Notes: generated by a model from the letters alone, not told the origin. A DNA stretch of 64,000 nt from Arthrobacter citreus (GCF_038405225.1 NZ_CP151657.1:372001-436000), one strand, 5' to 3'. Numbered from the stretch's first letter, positions 8,767 to 16,715 are shown. Made by a program: numbers and translations.

Positions 8767-9846
8767 ATGACCAGCACTGCCGTATCCGTGCCTATGCCCA
8801 CCGTGCCCCGCCGGCGCCGCAGCCCGCAGGAGGTGGCCGCAGCCGCCCCCGTGAGCGGTCCCCGCCGTGTCCTGCTTGCCGCCCCGCGCGGTTACTGCGC
8901 CGGTGTTGACCGTGCCGTGATCGCCGTCGAAAAGGCCCTGGAGGCTTACGGGCCGCCCGTCTACGTGCGCAAGCAGATTGTGCACAACCTCCACGTCGTT
9001 CAGACGCTGGAGGAAAAGGGTGCCATCTTCGTTGATGAAACCGACGAGGTGCCCGAGGGCTCGCTGCTGATCTTCTCCGCCCACGGCGTGTCACCCGCCG
9101 TCGTGCAGTCCGCAGCGGACCGCAACCTGCAGACCATCGACGCCACGTGCCCGCTGGTGACCAAGGTCCACAAGGAAGCCGTCCGCTTTGCCCGTGACGA
9201 CTTCGACATCCTGCTGATCGGACACGCCGGCCACGAGGAAGTCGAAGGCACCTACGGCGAGGCACCGGAGCACACCCAGATTGTCAACGGTCCCGAAGAC
9301 GTCGACAAGGTCACGGTCCGGGACCCCGACAAGGTTATTTGGCTGTCCCAGACCACGCTGAGCGTTGATGAGGCGATGCACACCGTGGAACTGCTGCGCA
9401 AGCGGTTCCCCACCCTGCAGGATCCGCCCAGCGACGACATTTGCTACGCCACGTCCAACCGCCAGACCGCGATCAAGAAGATTGCCCCGGAAGCCGACCT
9501 GGTTCTCGTGGTGGGCTCGGCCAACTCCTCGAACTCGGTCCGCCTTGTGGAGGTTGCCCTGGAATACGGGGCGAAGGCCTCCTACCGTGTCGATTTTGCC
9601 AACGAGGTGGACGAGAGCTGGTTTGAGGGCGTCTCCACCGTGGGCGTGACATCCGGAGCCTCAGTGCCGGAAACCCTGGTGCAGGAGGTGCTGAACCTGC
9701 TGGCCAGCTACGGCTACGGCGACGTCGAGGAAGTGGTCACCGCGCAGGAAGACATCATGTTCTCGCTGCCCAAGGAAATCCGTGCCACGCTCAAGGCCAT
9801 GGGGGACACCTCCCGCGGTTTGGGAGGCCGGCGCGCCGGAGCCTAG
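8767..9846 (+). CDS. ispH: 4-hydroxy-3-methylbut-2-enyl diphosphate reductase (IspH/LytB)
   Basis: 359 residues. Last enzyme of the MEP isoprenoid pathway, reducing HMBPP to IPP and DMAPP with an iron-sulfur cluster. The three cluster cysteines are visible: Cys44 in [11 protein letters not shown], Cys128 in DATCPLVTK and Cys226 in ICYATSNRQ. The conserved E (VHNLHVV, then FVDETDEVP) and SAHGVSP motifs are present. The first 30 residues are a polar extension. GGAGG lies just before the ATG. The ychF gene starts 26 bases after the stop. Confidence 0.96.
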   Translation: MTSTAVSVPMPTVPRRRRSPQEVAAAAPVSGPRRVLLAAPRGYCAGVDRAVIAVEKALEAYGPPVYVRKQIVHNLHVVQTLEEKGAIFVDETDEVPEGSLLIFSAHGVSPAVVQSAADRNLQTIDATCPLVTKVHKEAVRFARDDFDILLIGHAGHEEVEGTYGEAPEHTQIVNGPEDVDKVTVRDPDKVIWLSQTTLSVDEAMHTVELLRKRFPTLQDPPSDDICYATSNRQTAIKKIAPEADLVLVVGSANSSNSVRLVEVALEYGAKASYRVDFANEVDESWFEGVSTVGVTSGASVPETLVQEVLNLLASYGYGDVEEVVTAQEDIMFSLPKEIRATLKAMGDTSRGLGGRRAGA

Positions 9847-9858
9847 CTCCGGCACCGG

Positions 9859-9864
9859 TATGAT
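9859..9864 (+). promoter_or_regulatory. -10 box for a probable leaderless ychF transcript
   Basis: TATGAT ends eight bases before the GTG start of ychF at 9873, so transcription would begin at or next to the start codon. No Shine-Dalgarno lies between. Leaderless mRNAs are common in actinobacteria. No clear -35 box is visible. Confidence 0.45.
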
Positions 9865-9872
9865 TGATTACC

Positions 9873-10958
9873 GTGGCTCTTACTATTGGCATCGTCGGCC
9901 TGCCCAACGTCGGCAAATCAACCCTGTTCAATGCGCTGACCCGCAATAACGTTCTGGCGGCGAACTATCCGTTCGCCACCATCGAACCGAATGTCGGCGT
10001 CGTATCGCTTCCGGATCCGCGGCTGGCCAAGCTGGCCGAAATCCACGGTTCCGCACGGATCCTGCCGGCAACGGTGTCCTTCGTGGACATCGCCGGCATC
10101 GTCAAGGGGGCGTCCGAAGGCGAAGGCCTGGGCAACCAGTTCCTGGCGAACATCCGTGAAGCCGAGGCCATTGCCCAGGTGATCCGCGTGTTCGATGACC
10201 CCGACGTTATCCACGTGGACGGCAAGGTGGATCCCCGTTCCGACATGGAGACCATCAACACCGAACTGATCCTTGCCGACCTGCAGACGCTGGAAAAGGC
10301 GATCCCGCGGGTGGAGAAGGAAGTCAAGATCAAGAAGCGCGACGCCGCGCAGCTGGCTGCCATGCAGGCCGCACAGGCCGTGCTGGAGCGCGGCGACACC
10401 ATCTTCTCCTCCGTGGAGAAGGACAAGCTGGACATGGAGCACCTGCGCGAGCTGAGCTTGCTCACCGCCAAGCCGTTCATCTACGTGTTCAACGTGGACG
10501 ACGCCGTGCTGGGCAACCCGGAGCGCCAGGAAGAGCTGCGCGAGCTCGTGGCTCCCGCCGACGCCATCTTCCTCGACGCCAAGCTCGAAGCCGACCTGGT
10601 GGAGCTGGATGAGGAAGAAGCCCGCGAGATGCTCGAGATGAGCGGCCAGGAAGAGTCCGGCCTGGACAAGCTGGCCCGCGTTGGCTTCCACACGCTGGGC
10701 CTGCAGACCTACCTGACGGCCGGCCCCAAGGAAACCCGTGCGTGGACCATCCGCAAGGGCGACACCGCCCCGCAGGCCGCCGGCGTCATCCACTCCGACT
10801 TCCAGCGCGGCTTCATTAAGGCCGAGGTTGTCTCCTTCGATGACCTCGCCGAGGCCGGTTCCATGGCCGAGGCCAAGTCCCGCGGCAAGGTCCGCATCGA
10901 AGGTAAGGACTACGTCATGGTCGACGGCGACGTGGTTGAGTTCCGGTTCAACGTTTAG
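9873..10958 (+). CDS. ychF: Ribosome-associated GTPase/ATPase YchF (OLA1 family)
   Basis: 361 residues. The P-loop GLPNVGKS is at 9-16, switch and G3 regions follow (FVDIAGIVKGASEGEGLGN), a helical hairpin domain inserts in the middle, and a TGS domain closes the protein, ending in the family's canonical VVEFRFNV. YchF binds the 70S ribosome and, in characterised members, hydrolyses ATP rather than GTP. The GTG at 9873 gives the standard MALTIGIVGLPNVGKS start; a TTG three codons earlier is less likely. Its 3' end is the left edge of the 11-15.7 kb island and is partly duplicated at 15709-15738. Confidence 0.95.
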   Translation: MALTIGIVGLPNVGKSTLFNALTRNNVLAANYPFATIEPNVGVVSLPDPRLAKLAEIHGSARILPATVSFVDIAGIVKGASEGEGLGNQFLANIREAEAIAQVIRVFDDPDVIHVDGKVDPRSDMETINTELILADLQTLEKAIPRVEKEVKIKKRDAAQLAAMQAAQAVLERGDTIFSSVEKDKLDMEHLRELSLLTAKPFIYVFNVDDAVLGNPERQEELRELVAPADAIFLDAKLEADLVELDEEEAREMLEMSGQEESGLDKLARVGFHTLGLQTYLTAGPKETRAWTIRKGDTAPQAAGVIHSDFQRGFIKAEVVSFDDLAEAGSMAEAKSRGKVRIEGKDYVMVDGDVVEFRFNV

Positions 10959-10980
10959 TTCCTGACCTCTTGGACCTGTG

Positions 10981-11014
10981 AAGGGCCGCTAAGAACATGT
11001 TCTTAGCGGCCCTT
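10981..11014 (+). terminator. Terminator behind ychF
   Basis: A perfect palindrome: AAGGGCCGCTAAGAA, loop CATG, TTCTTAGCGGCCCTT, followed by CCTTTT. It lies 22 bases after the ychF stop and would separate ychF from the downstream island; the symmetry allows function in both directions. Confidence 0.85.
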
Positions 11015-11407
11015 CCTTTTGCTTCCGATTCGACGCCGAAAAATGACGTAGCCAGCATTTTGATGTACCTGAGTGGGCGGATCAGAGTTTAAGCGCTGGA
11101 ACCGTGCCGGCTGGCTAGAACCCGCCATCGAAAGGAGTGTCGGGACGAGCCGAGCCCTCGACAGCGCCCTTGAGCGTCACGATCCGTACGGTGTCGAGGC
11201 GGGCTGATCCTGTTTGAATTGGGACCCAGCATAAGCGGCGAAGTTTGTCGACTGCTTTCTCGCAGTGTCCCACGACACATTTTGGGTACTGAGTGGCTCC
11301 TTTCCAGACCAGCCACGCCCGCAGTCAGCTGCTTGCTTCAGCCTGTTCGGGGAGGTGGGCCTGTAGTCTCGAGCAAGACGGTCGTGGATTAATGAAGGGC
11401 GCAGGGA
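11015..11407. other. Non-coding left flank of the inserted island
   Basis: About 390 bases without a supportable gene. Short frames on both strands have no ribosome-binding site or recognisable sequence, and no tRNA, insertion-sequence end or recombinase remnant is visible. Base composition is already mixed relative to the neighbouring core genes. A promoter for the cassette at 11408 should lie here, but I see no convincing -35/-10 pair. Confidence 0.5.
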
Positions 11408-13228
11408 ATGTGGGTTTCGAGACTCCGTGTCAACGGTGGCTTCCTCAACGGGCTAGATGTTTCGTTCGTTCGTGGGTTGAACGTTGTTATCGGTTCTCGC
11501 GGTGTCGGCAAGACTGCATTGCTCGAACTTCTGCGGCATGCACTAGGTGCTGAGCATGCCGATAAACGGCGACGTCAGCAGCGGGAACAGTTCCTTTCCG
11601 CGGTGCTGGGAGTCGGCGAGGTGATTGTCGACCTGGAAGACGACCTTGGTGCAACGCAGGTGATCGTTGATGCAAGAGGGCGCGGGCGCGACCGTGACCT
11701 GTCGCATTTTGCTCTAGTTCTCGGGCAGAGTGAGTTGGAAGAGATCGCGTCCGATGCGGCTAATCGGCTGAAGCTCCTCGACCTCCGCGCTGGCGAAGAA
11801 GCCACCGCGATGCCCCGAGACGAGCTCGGAGAGCTGGCCCGCAAGATGTTCGAGCTTCGCGGGCAGTTGCAAAAGTGCGAGGAAGAGTCCCTCAAACGTG
11901 CAGGTTTGGAAGCGGACCTGCAGATCTACCGGTCGCAAGAGGAATCTCTGGTCGGAGATGCGCAAGGTCCCCTTGCCGCTCAGAGGGACACGCTTCGTGA
12001 TGTAGAGGCGCGTTCTAACCTGATCGTCAGACGGGGCGTAAATCTTCGAACAGCCGGAGAATTATCAGCTCAGATGGGTAGTGCAGTCGATACGATTCAG
12101 CAGATTCTGGTGAAGCTTGATGTGCTGGATATTGAATTCATGGCGGATGAGATCTCTCTTGCTGGGACTCTCAGCACCGTTCGCTCTAAAGCTGAGTCCC
12201 TCCGAAAATCGATTGGCGTTCTTGATGATGGTGTTTCAGACCGCATCGCCACGGCGACCACGGAGGAAGCCAAGCTTCGAGAAACTGCCGCGCCGCTGAG
12301 GGAGAATCTAGAGCAAGCTGAGGCAGGGCTGGGGCAAATTACGGCTCATATCCGAAATGTCGATGCTCAACTGCGAGAACTCGACGACAACGACAAGAGG
12401 ATCGTCGCACTGTCAACAGAGCTCCAGTCTCTGAAAAGTCAGAGAGATGCAGCGTTCGCCGCTGTAGAAGCGGAAGAAGAGCGACTGTACCGTGCGAGGC
12501 ATACCGTTGCGGAATCTACGTCGCGTCAGATTGACCGCCATATTGTCGTGGTAGTCGAGCATCTTGCAGATGCGTCCGAACTACGCGATGTACTCACGGA
12601 GGGCCTTAAGGGTACACACACCAGAGCTACACTCATCGATTCGCTGGCAGCACGCGTTCTACCGAGGATGCTCTTGGAAATGGTGGAGGCACATGATGTC
12701 GATGGACTAGCTTCAGCCGGCGATCTGTCTCAGGAGCAGGCGGCTAGGGTGATCGGTGTTTTTGATTCCATGGAGGGGGTCGAACGCCTCGCAAAGGTTC
12801 GGCTAAAAGATAGCGTCGACTTCCTACTGCGCGACGGTGCAGTGGACAAAAGCGTTGACAATTTGTCGGCTGGTCAGAAGTGCGCCGTAACGCTGCCAAT
12901 CGTTCTCTCCGAGCGAGAGCGGACACTGATCCTCGATCAGCCAGAGGACCACCTGGATAACGCCTATCTCGTGGATCACGTTGTGTCAGCAATGAGTCAC
13001 CGTACCGGCGACCAGGTCCAGACAATCGTGGCGACCCATAACGCGAACATCCCGGTTCTAGGGGCAGCTGGACGAGTGTTCGTCCTTGCGAGCGATGGAC
13101 AGCATGGTGAAGTCCGCGACTCCGGAGCATTCGACTCACCGGCGGTCGTCTCAGCGATCACGACCATTATGGAGGGTGGACGAGAAGCCTTCGAGCGACG
13201 AGCTAGGTTCTATGAAGTCCATGAGTGA
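11408..13228 (+). CDS. SMC/RecF-like ABC ATPase with internal coiled coil
   Basis: 606 residues. Walker A is GSRGVGKT at 29-36 inside the typical SMC-like opening (GGFLNGLDVSF, then LNVVIGSRGVGKTALLELLR). A long central region contains coiled coil, strongest about 285-385 with heptad-like Leu/Ala/Glu spacing. The C-terminal lobe has the ABC signature LSAGQ at 486-490, Walker B plus D-loop LILDQPEDHLDN (Asp510, Glu513) and an H-loop His544 (VATHNANI). No nuclease, TOPRIM or helicase domain is seen. QPEDxLDN loops occur in SMC-like ATPases of conflict systems such as TrlF relatives; that comparison is from memory. GAAGGG lies eight bases before the ATG. First gene of the island cassette; a likely sensor or DNA-engaging partner of the two signalling genes. 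Confidence 0.8.
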   Translation: MWVSRLRVNGGFLNGLDVSFVRGLNVVIGSRGVGKTALLELLRHALGAEHADKRRRQQREQFLSAVLGVGEVIVDLEDDLGATQVIVDARGRGRDRDLSHFALVLGQSELEEIASDAANRLKLLDLRAGEEATAMPRDELGELARKMFELRGQLQKCEEESLKRAGLEADLQIYRSQEESLVGDAQGPLAAQRDTLRDVEARSNLIVRRGVNLRTAGELSAQMGSAVDTIQQILVKLDVLDIEFMADEISLAGTLSTVRSKAESLRKSIGVLDDGVSDRIATATTEEAKLRETAAPLRENLEQAEAGLGQITAHIRNVDAQLRELDDNDKRIVALSTELQSLKSQRDAAFAAVEAEEERLYRARHTVAESTSRQIDRHIVVVVEHLADASELRDVLTEGLKGTHTRATLIDSLAARVLPRMLLEMVEAHDVDGLASAGDLSQEQAARVIGVFDSMEGVERLAKVRLKDSVDFLLRDGAVDKSVDNLSAGQKCAVTLPIVLSERERTLILDQPEDHLDNAYLVDHVVSAMSHRTGDQVQTIVATHNANIPVLGAAGRVFVLASDGQHGEVRDSGAFDSPAVVSAITTIMEGGREAFERRARFYEVHE

Positions 13229-14099
13229 TCCGCTTAATTCCCAATGTGAATGGCTCGACGATTCCCTCAACTCGGACTCGCCGTCGGCTAGGCTGCGAGC
13301 CGCCGTGTGGATCAAAGCCAACCCGGAGGATGTTCCGGTACGCGTACTGATACGGGCTATGCAGAACGAATCTGTGCCTCAAATTCGGCAGGTCCTCAAT
13401 GACGTCTTGGCGGCGCGGGAATCACTTTCAAACGCGACGCAGTCAGATTCTGTGTCCCAGGAATCGGACTCAAGTCGTGGGTCTGTTCCAGAACTTGCGC
13501 GCCTGATTCGACATGAGCTCTCTCCGCCGGTCGGTTGGATCCGCAAGGCAGGCAGTCGGGAAATCAGGGACTTCCAGCGAAGTGCGACAAATGATGCGAT
13601 CAATCGGCTGGAACGCCGAATCGACGCCCTGGTTGCCCTGATCCGTGAAGGATCGGATTTGGATCTTACGGAGTGCAGCTTGGAACACACCTTGCGGGAC
13701 TGCTGGCCGGATCTGACCGCTACTCCGACTTTTGTGCCGGCGCCGGACCTCGCTGGCCGCCCGGCAATGATCCTCACCGACATTGGTCTCTTGGAGGTTC
13801 TACTAGCTAACGTCTACCAGAATGCCATAGACGCGTCGCTGGAGATGGAGGGAGGGCGGTCCATCGAAGTGAGCTGGAGCATAGTTGGAGAGAGGTTTTG
13901 GGTGAGGGTGTCGAATCCGTTTGCAGGAAAGCAGTTCGACGTCAAGGACGTCGAAACAACCGGAATTTCTACGAAGAGCGGGCATCAGGGGATTGGGTTG
14001 GCTCTTATAAAAACTGCTTCCGAAAAGCTTGGTTATGGTTTCAAAATTACGGGACGTAGCGGCGTTGCAACCTTCATACTCACGGGAAAGCGAAACTGA
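13212..14099 (+). CDS. Soluble histidine kinase with HEAT-like N-terminus and HATPase domain
   Basis: 295 residues from ATG 13212; a second ATG at 13221 is equally possible, and both overlap the ATPase stop. Residues about 15-70 form short helical pairs (PSARLRAAVWIKANPEDVPV, then VPQIRQVLNDVLAARE) resembling HEAT repeats. LIRHELSPPVG around His101 looks like the H-box of a dimerisation/phosphotransfer domain. The HATPase has an N-box LLANVYQNAIDAS (Asn200/Asn204) and a G-box GHQGIGLALIK at 258-267; a D-box is less clear (VRVSNPF where DNG is usual). There is no membrane segment or PAS/GAF sensor, so its input is probably cytoplasmic, plausibly the ATPase. It abuts the receiver gene (ends at 14099, where that gene starts). 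Confidence 0.78.
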   Translation: MKSMSDPLNSQCEWLDDSLNSDSPSARLRAAVWIKANPEDVPVRVLIRAMQNESVPQIRQVLNDVLAARESLSNATQSDSVSQESDSSRGSVPELARLIRHELSPPVGWIRKAGSREIRDFQRSATNDAINRLERRIDALVALIREGSDLDLTECSLEHTLRDCWPDLTATPTFVPAPDLAGRPAMILTDIGLLEVLLANVYQNAIDASLEMEGGRSIEVSWSIVGERFWVRVSNPFAGKQFDVKDVETTGISTKSGHQGIGLALIKTASEKLGYGFKITGRSGVATFILTGKRN

Positions 14100-15502
14100 T
14101 GACAAACCCACGTGCCGTACTAGTTGATGATGATCCACAGCAACTGGCGGAGGCTTCGGCGACAATCGTCGATGCTGGATACGAGCTAATCACGTTCGAG
14201 TCGGTCGAGGAGGCGCTCAGCCTTGTCGAAAGCACTAACGACCTGATCGATCTCTTTGTCTTGGATCGAAAGTTGCCGATGCGTGTCGGCGAGAAAGCCG
14301 TTGATGAGTTGGGCGACGAGCTATTCCAGATCGTAACCGCCCGCTATCCTGATTCACGCGTGATCGTCTTCAGCGGCTACACGGATTTTGATCATGCGCA
14401 AAGATCCATGGAAGGGGCTGGTCTTGTCTTCCAAGATGAGGACGTTCGGATTGATCGAGTGTCCGTGCTGCGTAAGTCCCAGTTCGACAAGTTCGACCGT
14501 TTCATTCGAGATTTGCGCGAAGTTATCGCACGCTTCGATCTGATTGAACTTACGACGAGTGAAACGACTGAGCTTCGCGATCGGCGAGTCCTCCGTCGAA
14601 TCGCCTATCACTACGGTGCGTCAGCGATTGCGGCCGTCCCTCTAGCCGGTGGACTTACGGGCGCAGCCGTTTGGCGCTGTGAGGTTGCGCGTCCAAATGG
14701 GTCTGTCGCGGTAATAGTAGCGAAGGTGAGTGGATCGCTTCCAGCGGCCGGAGGGCTGCAGGACCTGCTTCCCAAAGGAGGCATAGCACGTCGTGTCGAC
14801 GTTATACAGGGCCTCATGGGCGGCTCGATCATTAGCATCTTGCAGCTCGCAGGTTCGTCGACGACCCCACTGATGAACTTAATCGGTTCAGAAGACCTCA
14901 TGGCCGCTGACATCATCAAATCGCTTCGTGAGAGTCTTGACACGCTGGAACAATCCCCCGCCAGAACAGTTCCGCTCCGCGACGTTGTTTGCCAGATTGT
15001 TGATTGGAACAAGTTTGAGTGTGAACTCGCTTCGATCGGGCTTACCACGCCGCCGCCCGAGCTTTGGGTTACAACTTCGATGGTCATGAGCCATACCGAC
15101 CTTCACGCTGCAAACATACTCGTATGTGACGGCCTACCGGTGATTATCGACTCGGACGAGAACCAATTCTCCAGTGCGCTCCGGGACCCGGCCGTCATGC
15201 TGATGTCGAGCTGGGTCCACCCGGACTCGCCACTCCTCGGCTCGGACTGGCCTTCAGTGGAGGACATCTCAGAGCGCTTTGGAGATTCAGCGTTCGCTCG
15301 AGGTTCGTTGTCTCCCGCATGGTGCGCATCTGTACTGAGTTGGATGGAGGCAAGAAGCGCTTCCTCACGCGAGTATTGGTCGGTGGTCATGGCCTATGGT
15401 GTGCGTCAGCTTCGGTTCGACAACGTCCGGTCGCAACCCGAATTGAAAGCGAAGGTGGCCGCTCTGGTCGCCCTAGCTCACAAACGCTTGGAAGAAACGT
15501 GA
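14099..15502 (+). CDS. Response-regulator receiver fused to an APH-like phosphotransferase
   Basis: 467 residues. Residues 1-130 are an intact CheY-like receiver: acidic pair Asp10-Asp12 (VLVDDDP), phosphoacceptor Asp56 (FVLDRKLP), Ser92 (VIVFSG) and Lys126 (VLRKSQF). Residues about 165-467 resemble the aminoglycoside-phosphotransferase/choline-kinase fold: a glycine-rich strand LAGGLTGAAVW at 182-192, a lysine in VAVIVAKV (Lys209), the catalytic loop HTDLHAANIL (Asp334, Asn339) and metal-binding VIIDSDEN (Asp351, Asp353). All catalytic positions look intact. There is no DNA-binding output domain. Inference: the histidine kinase phosphorylates Asp56 and so controls the kinase domain; its substrate (small molecule, nucleotide or protein) is unknown. 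Last gene of the cassette. Confidence 0.8.
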   Translation: MTNPRAVLVDDDPQQLAEASATIVDAGYELITFESVEEALSLVESTNDLIDLFVLDRKLPMRVGEKAVDELGDELFQIVTARYPDSRVIVFSGYTDFDHAQRSMEGAGLVFQDEDVRIDRVSVLRKSQFDKFDRFIRDLREVIARFDLIELTTSETTELRDRRVLRRIAYHYGASAIAAVPLAGGLTGAAVWRCEVARPNGSVAVIVAKVSGSLPAAGGLQDLLPKGGIARRVDVIQGLMGGSIISILQLAGSSTTPLMNLIGSEDLMAADIIKSLRESLDTLEQSPARTVPLRDVVCQIVDWNKFECELASIGLTTPPPELWVTTSMVMSHTDLHAANILVCDGLPVIIDSDENQFSSALRDPAVMLMSSWVHPDSPLLGSDWPSVEDISERFGDSAFARGSLSPAWCASVLSWMEARSASSREYWSVVMAYGVRQLRFDNVRSQPELKAKVAALVALAHKRLEET

Positions 15503-15708
15503 GAAGCCTCGGAGGTCTTCGTTTATGCACTCTCGTAGTAAGCATGGTGCGTATGTCTATCGAAGTTGAGGACGTGGCTCTTCGCGGCCCCAGAACTTGA
15601 GATCGCTTTTCAGTCCGGGTCTTACGCTTCACGCAGGCCGATCGTGGGTGGGCCAGGCATTCCATACGCCACACCGACGTGCTTTAAGGAGAGGTTATTC
15701 CGTAACGG
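15503..15708. other. Non-coding right flank of the island
   Basis: About 200 bases after the phosphotransferase gene. Short frames occur but none has a ribosome-binding site or recognisable product. No terminator hairpin is obvious before the ychF remnant. Confidence 0.4.
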
Positions 15709-15738
15709 AACGTGGTGGAGTTTAGGTTTAATGTGTAG
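15709..15738 (+). repeat. Displaced copy of the ychF 3' end (putative attachment-site repeat)
   Basis: Aligned to 10929-10958, 23 of 30 bases match. The last 27 bases translate as VVEFRFNV and stop, identical to the YchF C-terminus, and all six differences within those codons are synonymous. Weaker similarity extends upstream: an AAGGA occurs 53 bases before the end here and 54 in ychF. Read as the old or element-borne 3' end left at the right edge of an insertion. Confidence 0.7.
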
Positions 15739-15757
15739 ATTCTTCGCCTGAATACCT

Positions 15758-15799
15758 AGAAATGCCGCCCTCACCGGAAACGCTGAGGGCGGCATTTCT
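15758..15799 (+). terminator. Terminator after the ychF remnant
   Basis: AGAAATGCCGCCCTCA (15758-15773) pairs perfectly with TGAGGGCGGCATTTCT (15784-15799) around a 10-base loop. It stands 20 bases after the duplicated ychF end, about where the real ychF has its own terminator, and may be the original ychF terminator. Confidence 0.8.
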
Positions 15800-15842
15800 A
15801 CGTTCAGCTTCTTGTACCCAGCCCCTCAGCTAGTCTGCCTTC

Positions 15843-16082
15843 ATGCAACGCAAAAGCATCGCCGTCGCGCTTGTGCTCGTCGCTGTGTCCATGCCGGCCG
15901 CGGGGTGTCGCAGCGATTCTTCTGTCCCGTCGTCCCCTGCACCTTCATCGCATGCTTCCCCGGCAACGGCGGACCCTGCCGATTCGCTAACCCACACTCC
16001 CGGCACGGACGAGCCCGGAGCTGAATATTGGACGCCCGAGCGGATGGAAAGCGCCGTGCCCTATATGCCCACCGACGACTGA
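15843..16082 (+). CDS. Small secreted lipoprotein
   Basis: 79 residues. A basic start (MQRKS), hydrophobic core ALVLVAVSM and lipobox PAAGC predict lipidation at Cys22. The mature part is short, rich in Ser, Pro and Ala, and probably unstructured, ending in WTPERMESAVPYMPTDD. No function can be assigned. No strong Shine-Dalgarno is seen. It is the first gene to the right of the island, after the terminator at 15758-15799. Confidence 0.55.
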   Translation: MQRKSIAVALVLVAVSMPAAGCRSDSSVPSSPAPSSHASPATADPADSLTHTPGTDEPGAEYWTPERMESAVPYMPTDD

Positions 16083-16157
16083 GCAGGGTTCTTCAGGCTC
16101 CAAAAGATTAGCCGCAGCCCATTGCCCTAAGCACCGGTGCCACAGAGAATCAATCGC

Positions 16158-16715
16158 ATGGGCTCCCTGACTTTCAGCATCAACGTCACCCTGGATGGTT
16201 GTATCGATCACCAGGAGGGCATCGCCGACGACGAGACGCACGCGCACTTCACCGCACTTCTGGACCAGTCCGGCGCCATGCTCTGGGGGCGCACGACGTA
16301 CGAGATGATGGAGAGTTACTGGCCGGCGGTTGCCCGCGGGGACGTTGAGGCGCCGCCGGCGCTGCGCGAGTGGGCGCTCAAGCTGGACGCCATCCCCAAG
16401 TACGTCGTGTCCTCCACCCGCAGCGACTTCCCGTGGAACAACAGCCACCTCATGGAAGGCGACCTGCGCACCGCGGTGCAGGGTCTGAAGGACCGGACCC
16501 CGGACGGGGTGCTCGTCGGCAGCGGCCGGCTGGCGGCAGGGCTGGACCGGCTGGACCTGATTGATGAGTACAAGTTCCTTGTCCATCCCAGAATCACGGG
16601 ACACGGTCCCACCCTTTATCACGGTCTGCTCGACAGCACGCGCCGCCTTGAGCTGATCTCGGCGGAGCCCCTCAGCAACGGTGCCATTTCCACGCACTAC
16701 CGGCGGGCTGACTGA
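16158..16715 (+). CDS. Dihydrofolate reductase/RibD C-terminal family protein
   Basis: 185 residues. The pattern SLTFSINVTLDGCIDH at the start, MLWGRTTYEMM for the phosphate-binding turn, and DGVLVGSGRLAAGL then DEYKFLVHPRITGHG are the RibD_C fold signatures of small DHFR-like NADPH reductases common in actinobacteria. The substrate is unknown, and the true folA and ribD are other members of the superfamily. The start at 16158 (MGSLTF) is preferred over 16137, which adds seven residues before the first strand. Stand-alone gene. Confidence 0.8.
   Translation: MGSLTFSINVTLDGCIDHQEGIADDETHAHFTALLDQSGAMLWGRTTYEMMESYWPAVARGDVEAPPALREWALKLDAIPKYVVSSTRSDFPWNNSHLMEGDLRTAVQGLKDRTPDGVLVGSGRLAAGLDRLDLIDEYKFLVHPRITGHGPTLYHGLLDSTRRLELISAEPLSNGAISTHYRRAD

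Larger units (their letters stand above)
10929..15738. mobile_element. Genomic island inserted at the 3' end of ychF, without a visible recombinase
   Basis: The left boundary is the end of ychF (10929-10958). The right boundary is a 30-base copy of that end at 15709-15738, 23 of 30 identical and still encoding VVEFRFNV plus stop. Between them lies DNA visibly poorer in GC than its surroundings, holding three co-directional genes and two non-coding flanks. Duplicated 3' gene ends are the signature of site-specific integration. No integrase, excisionase or replication gene is present, so it is either a decayed island, a satellite moved in trans, or the result of recombination between ychF loci. 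Exact edges are inferred. Confidence 0.6.

Noticed and set aside
10981-11014. Long perfect palindrome as a recombination or attachment site
   Set aside because: Its position and A/T-flanked stem are typical of a terminator, and it is not repeated at the island's other end.
11104-11210. Possible tRNA or small RNA gene in the left flank
   Set aside because: No cloverleaf with T-loop and acceptor pairing could be formed.
11487-13139. Minus-strand frames opposite the SMC-like ATPase
   Set aside because: Short, without starts or domains; the plus-strand gene has complete ATPase motifs.
15566-15751. 61-codon frame in the right flank of the island
   Set aside because: No ATG or ribosome-binding site, and it runs across the ychF remnant in the wrong frame.
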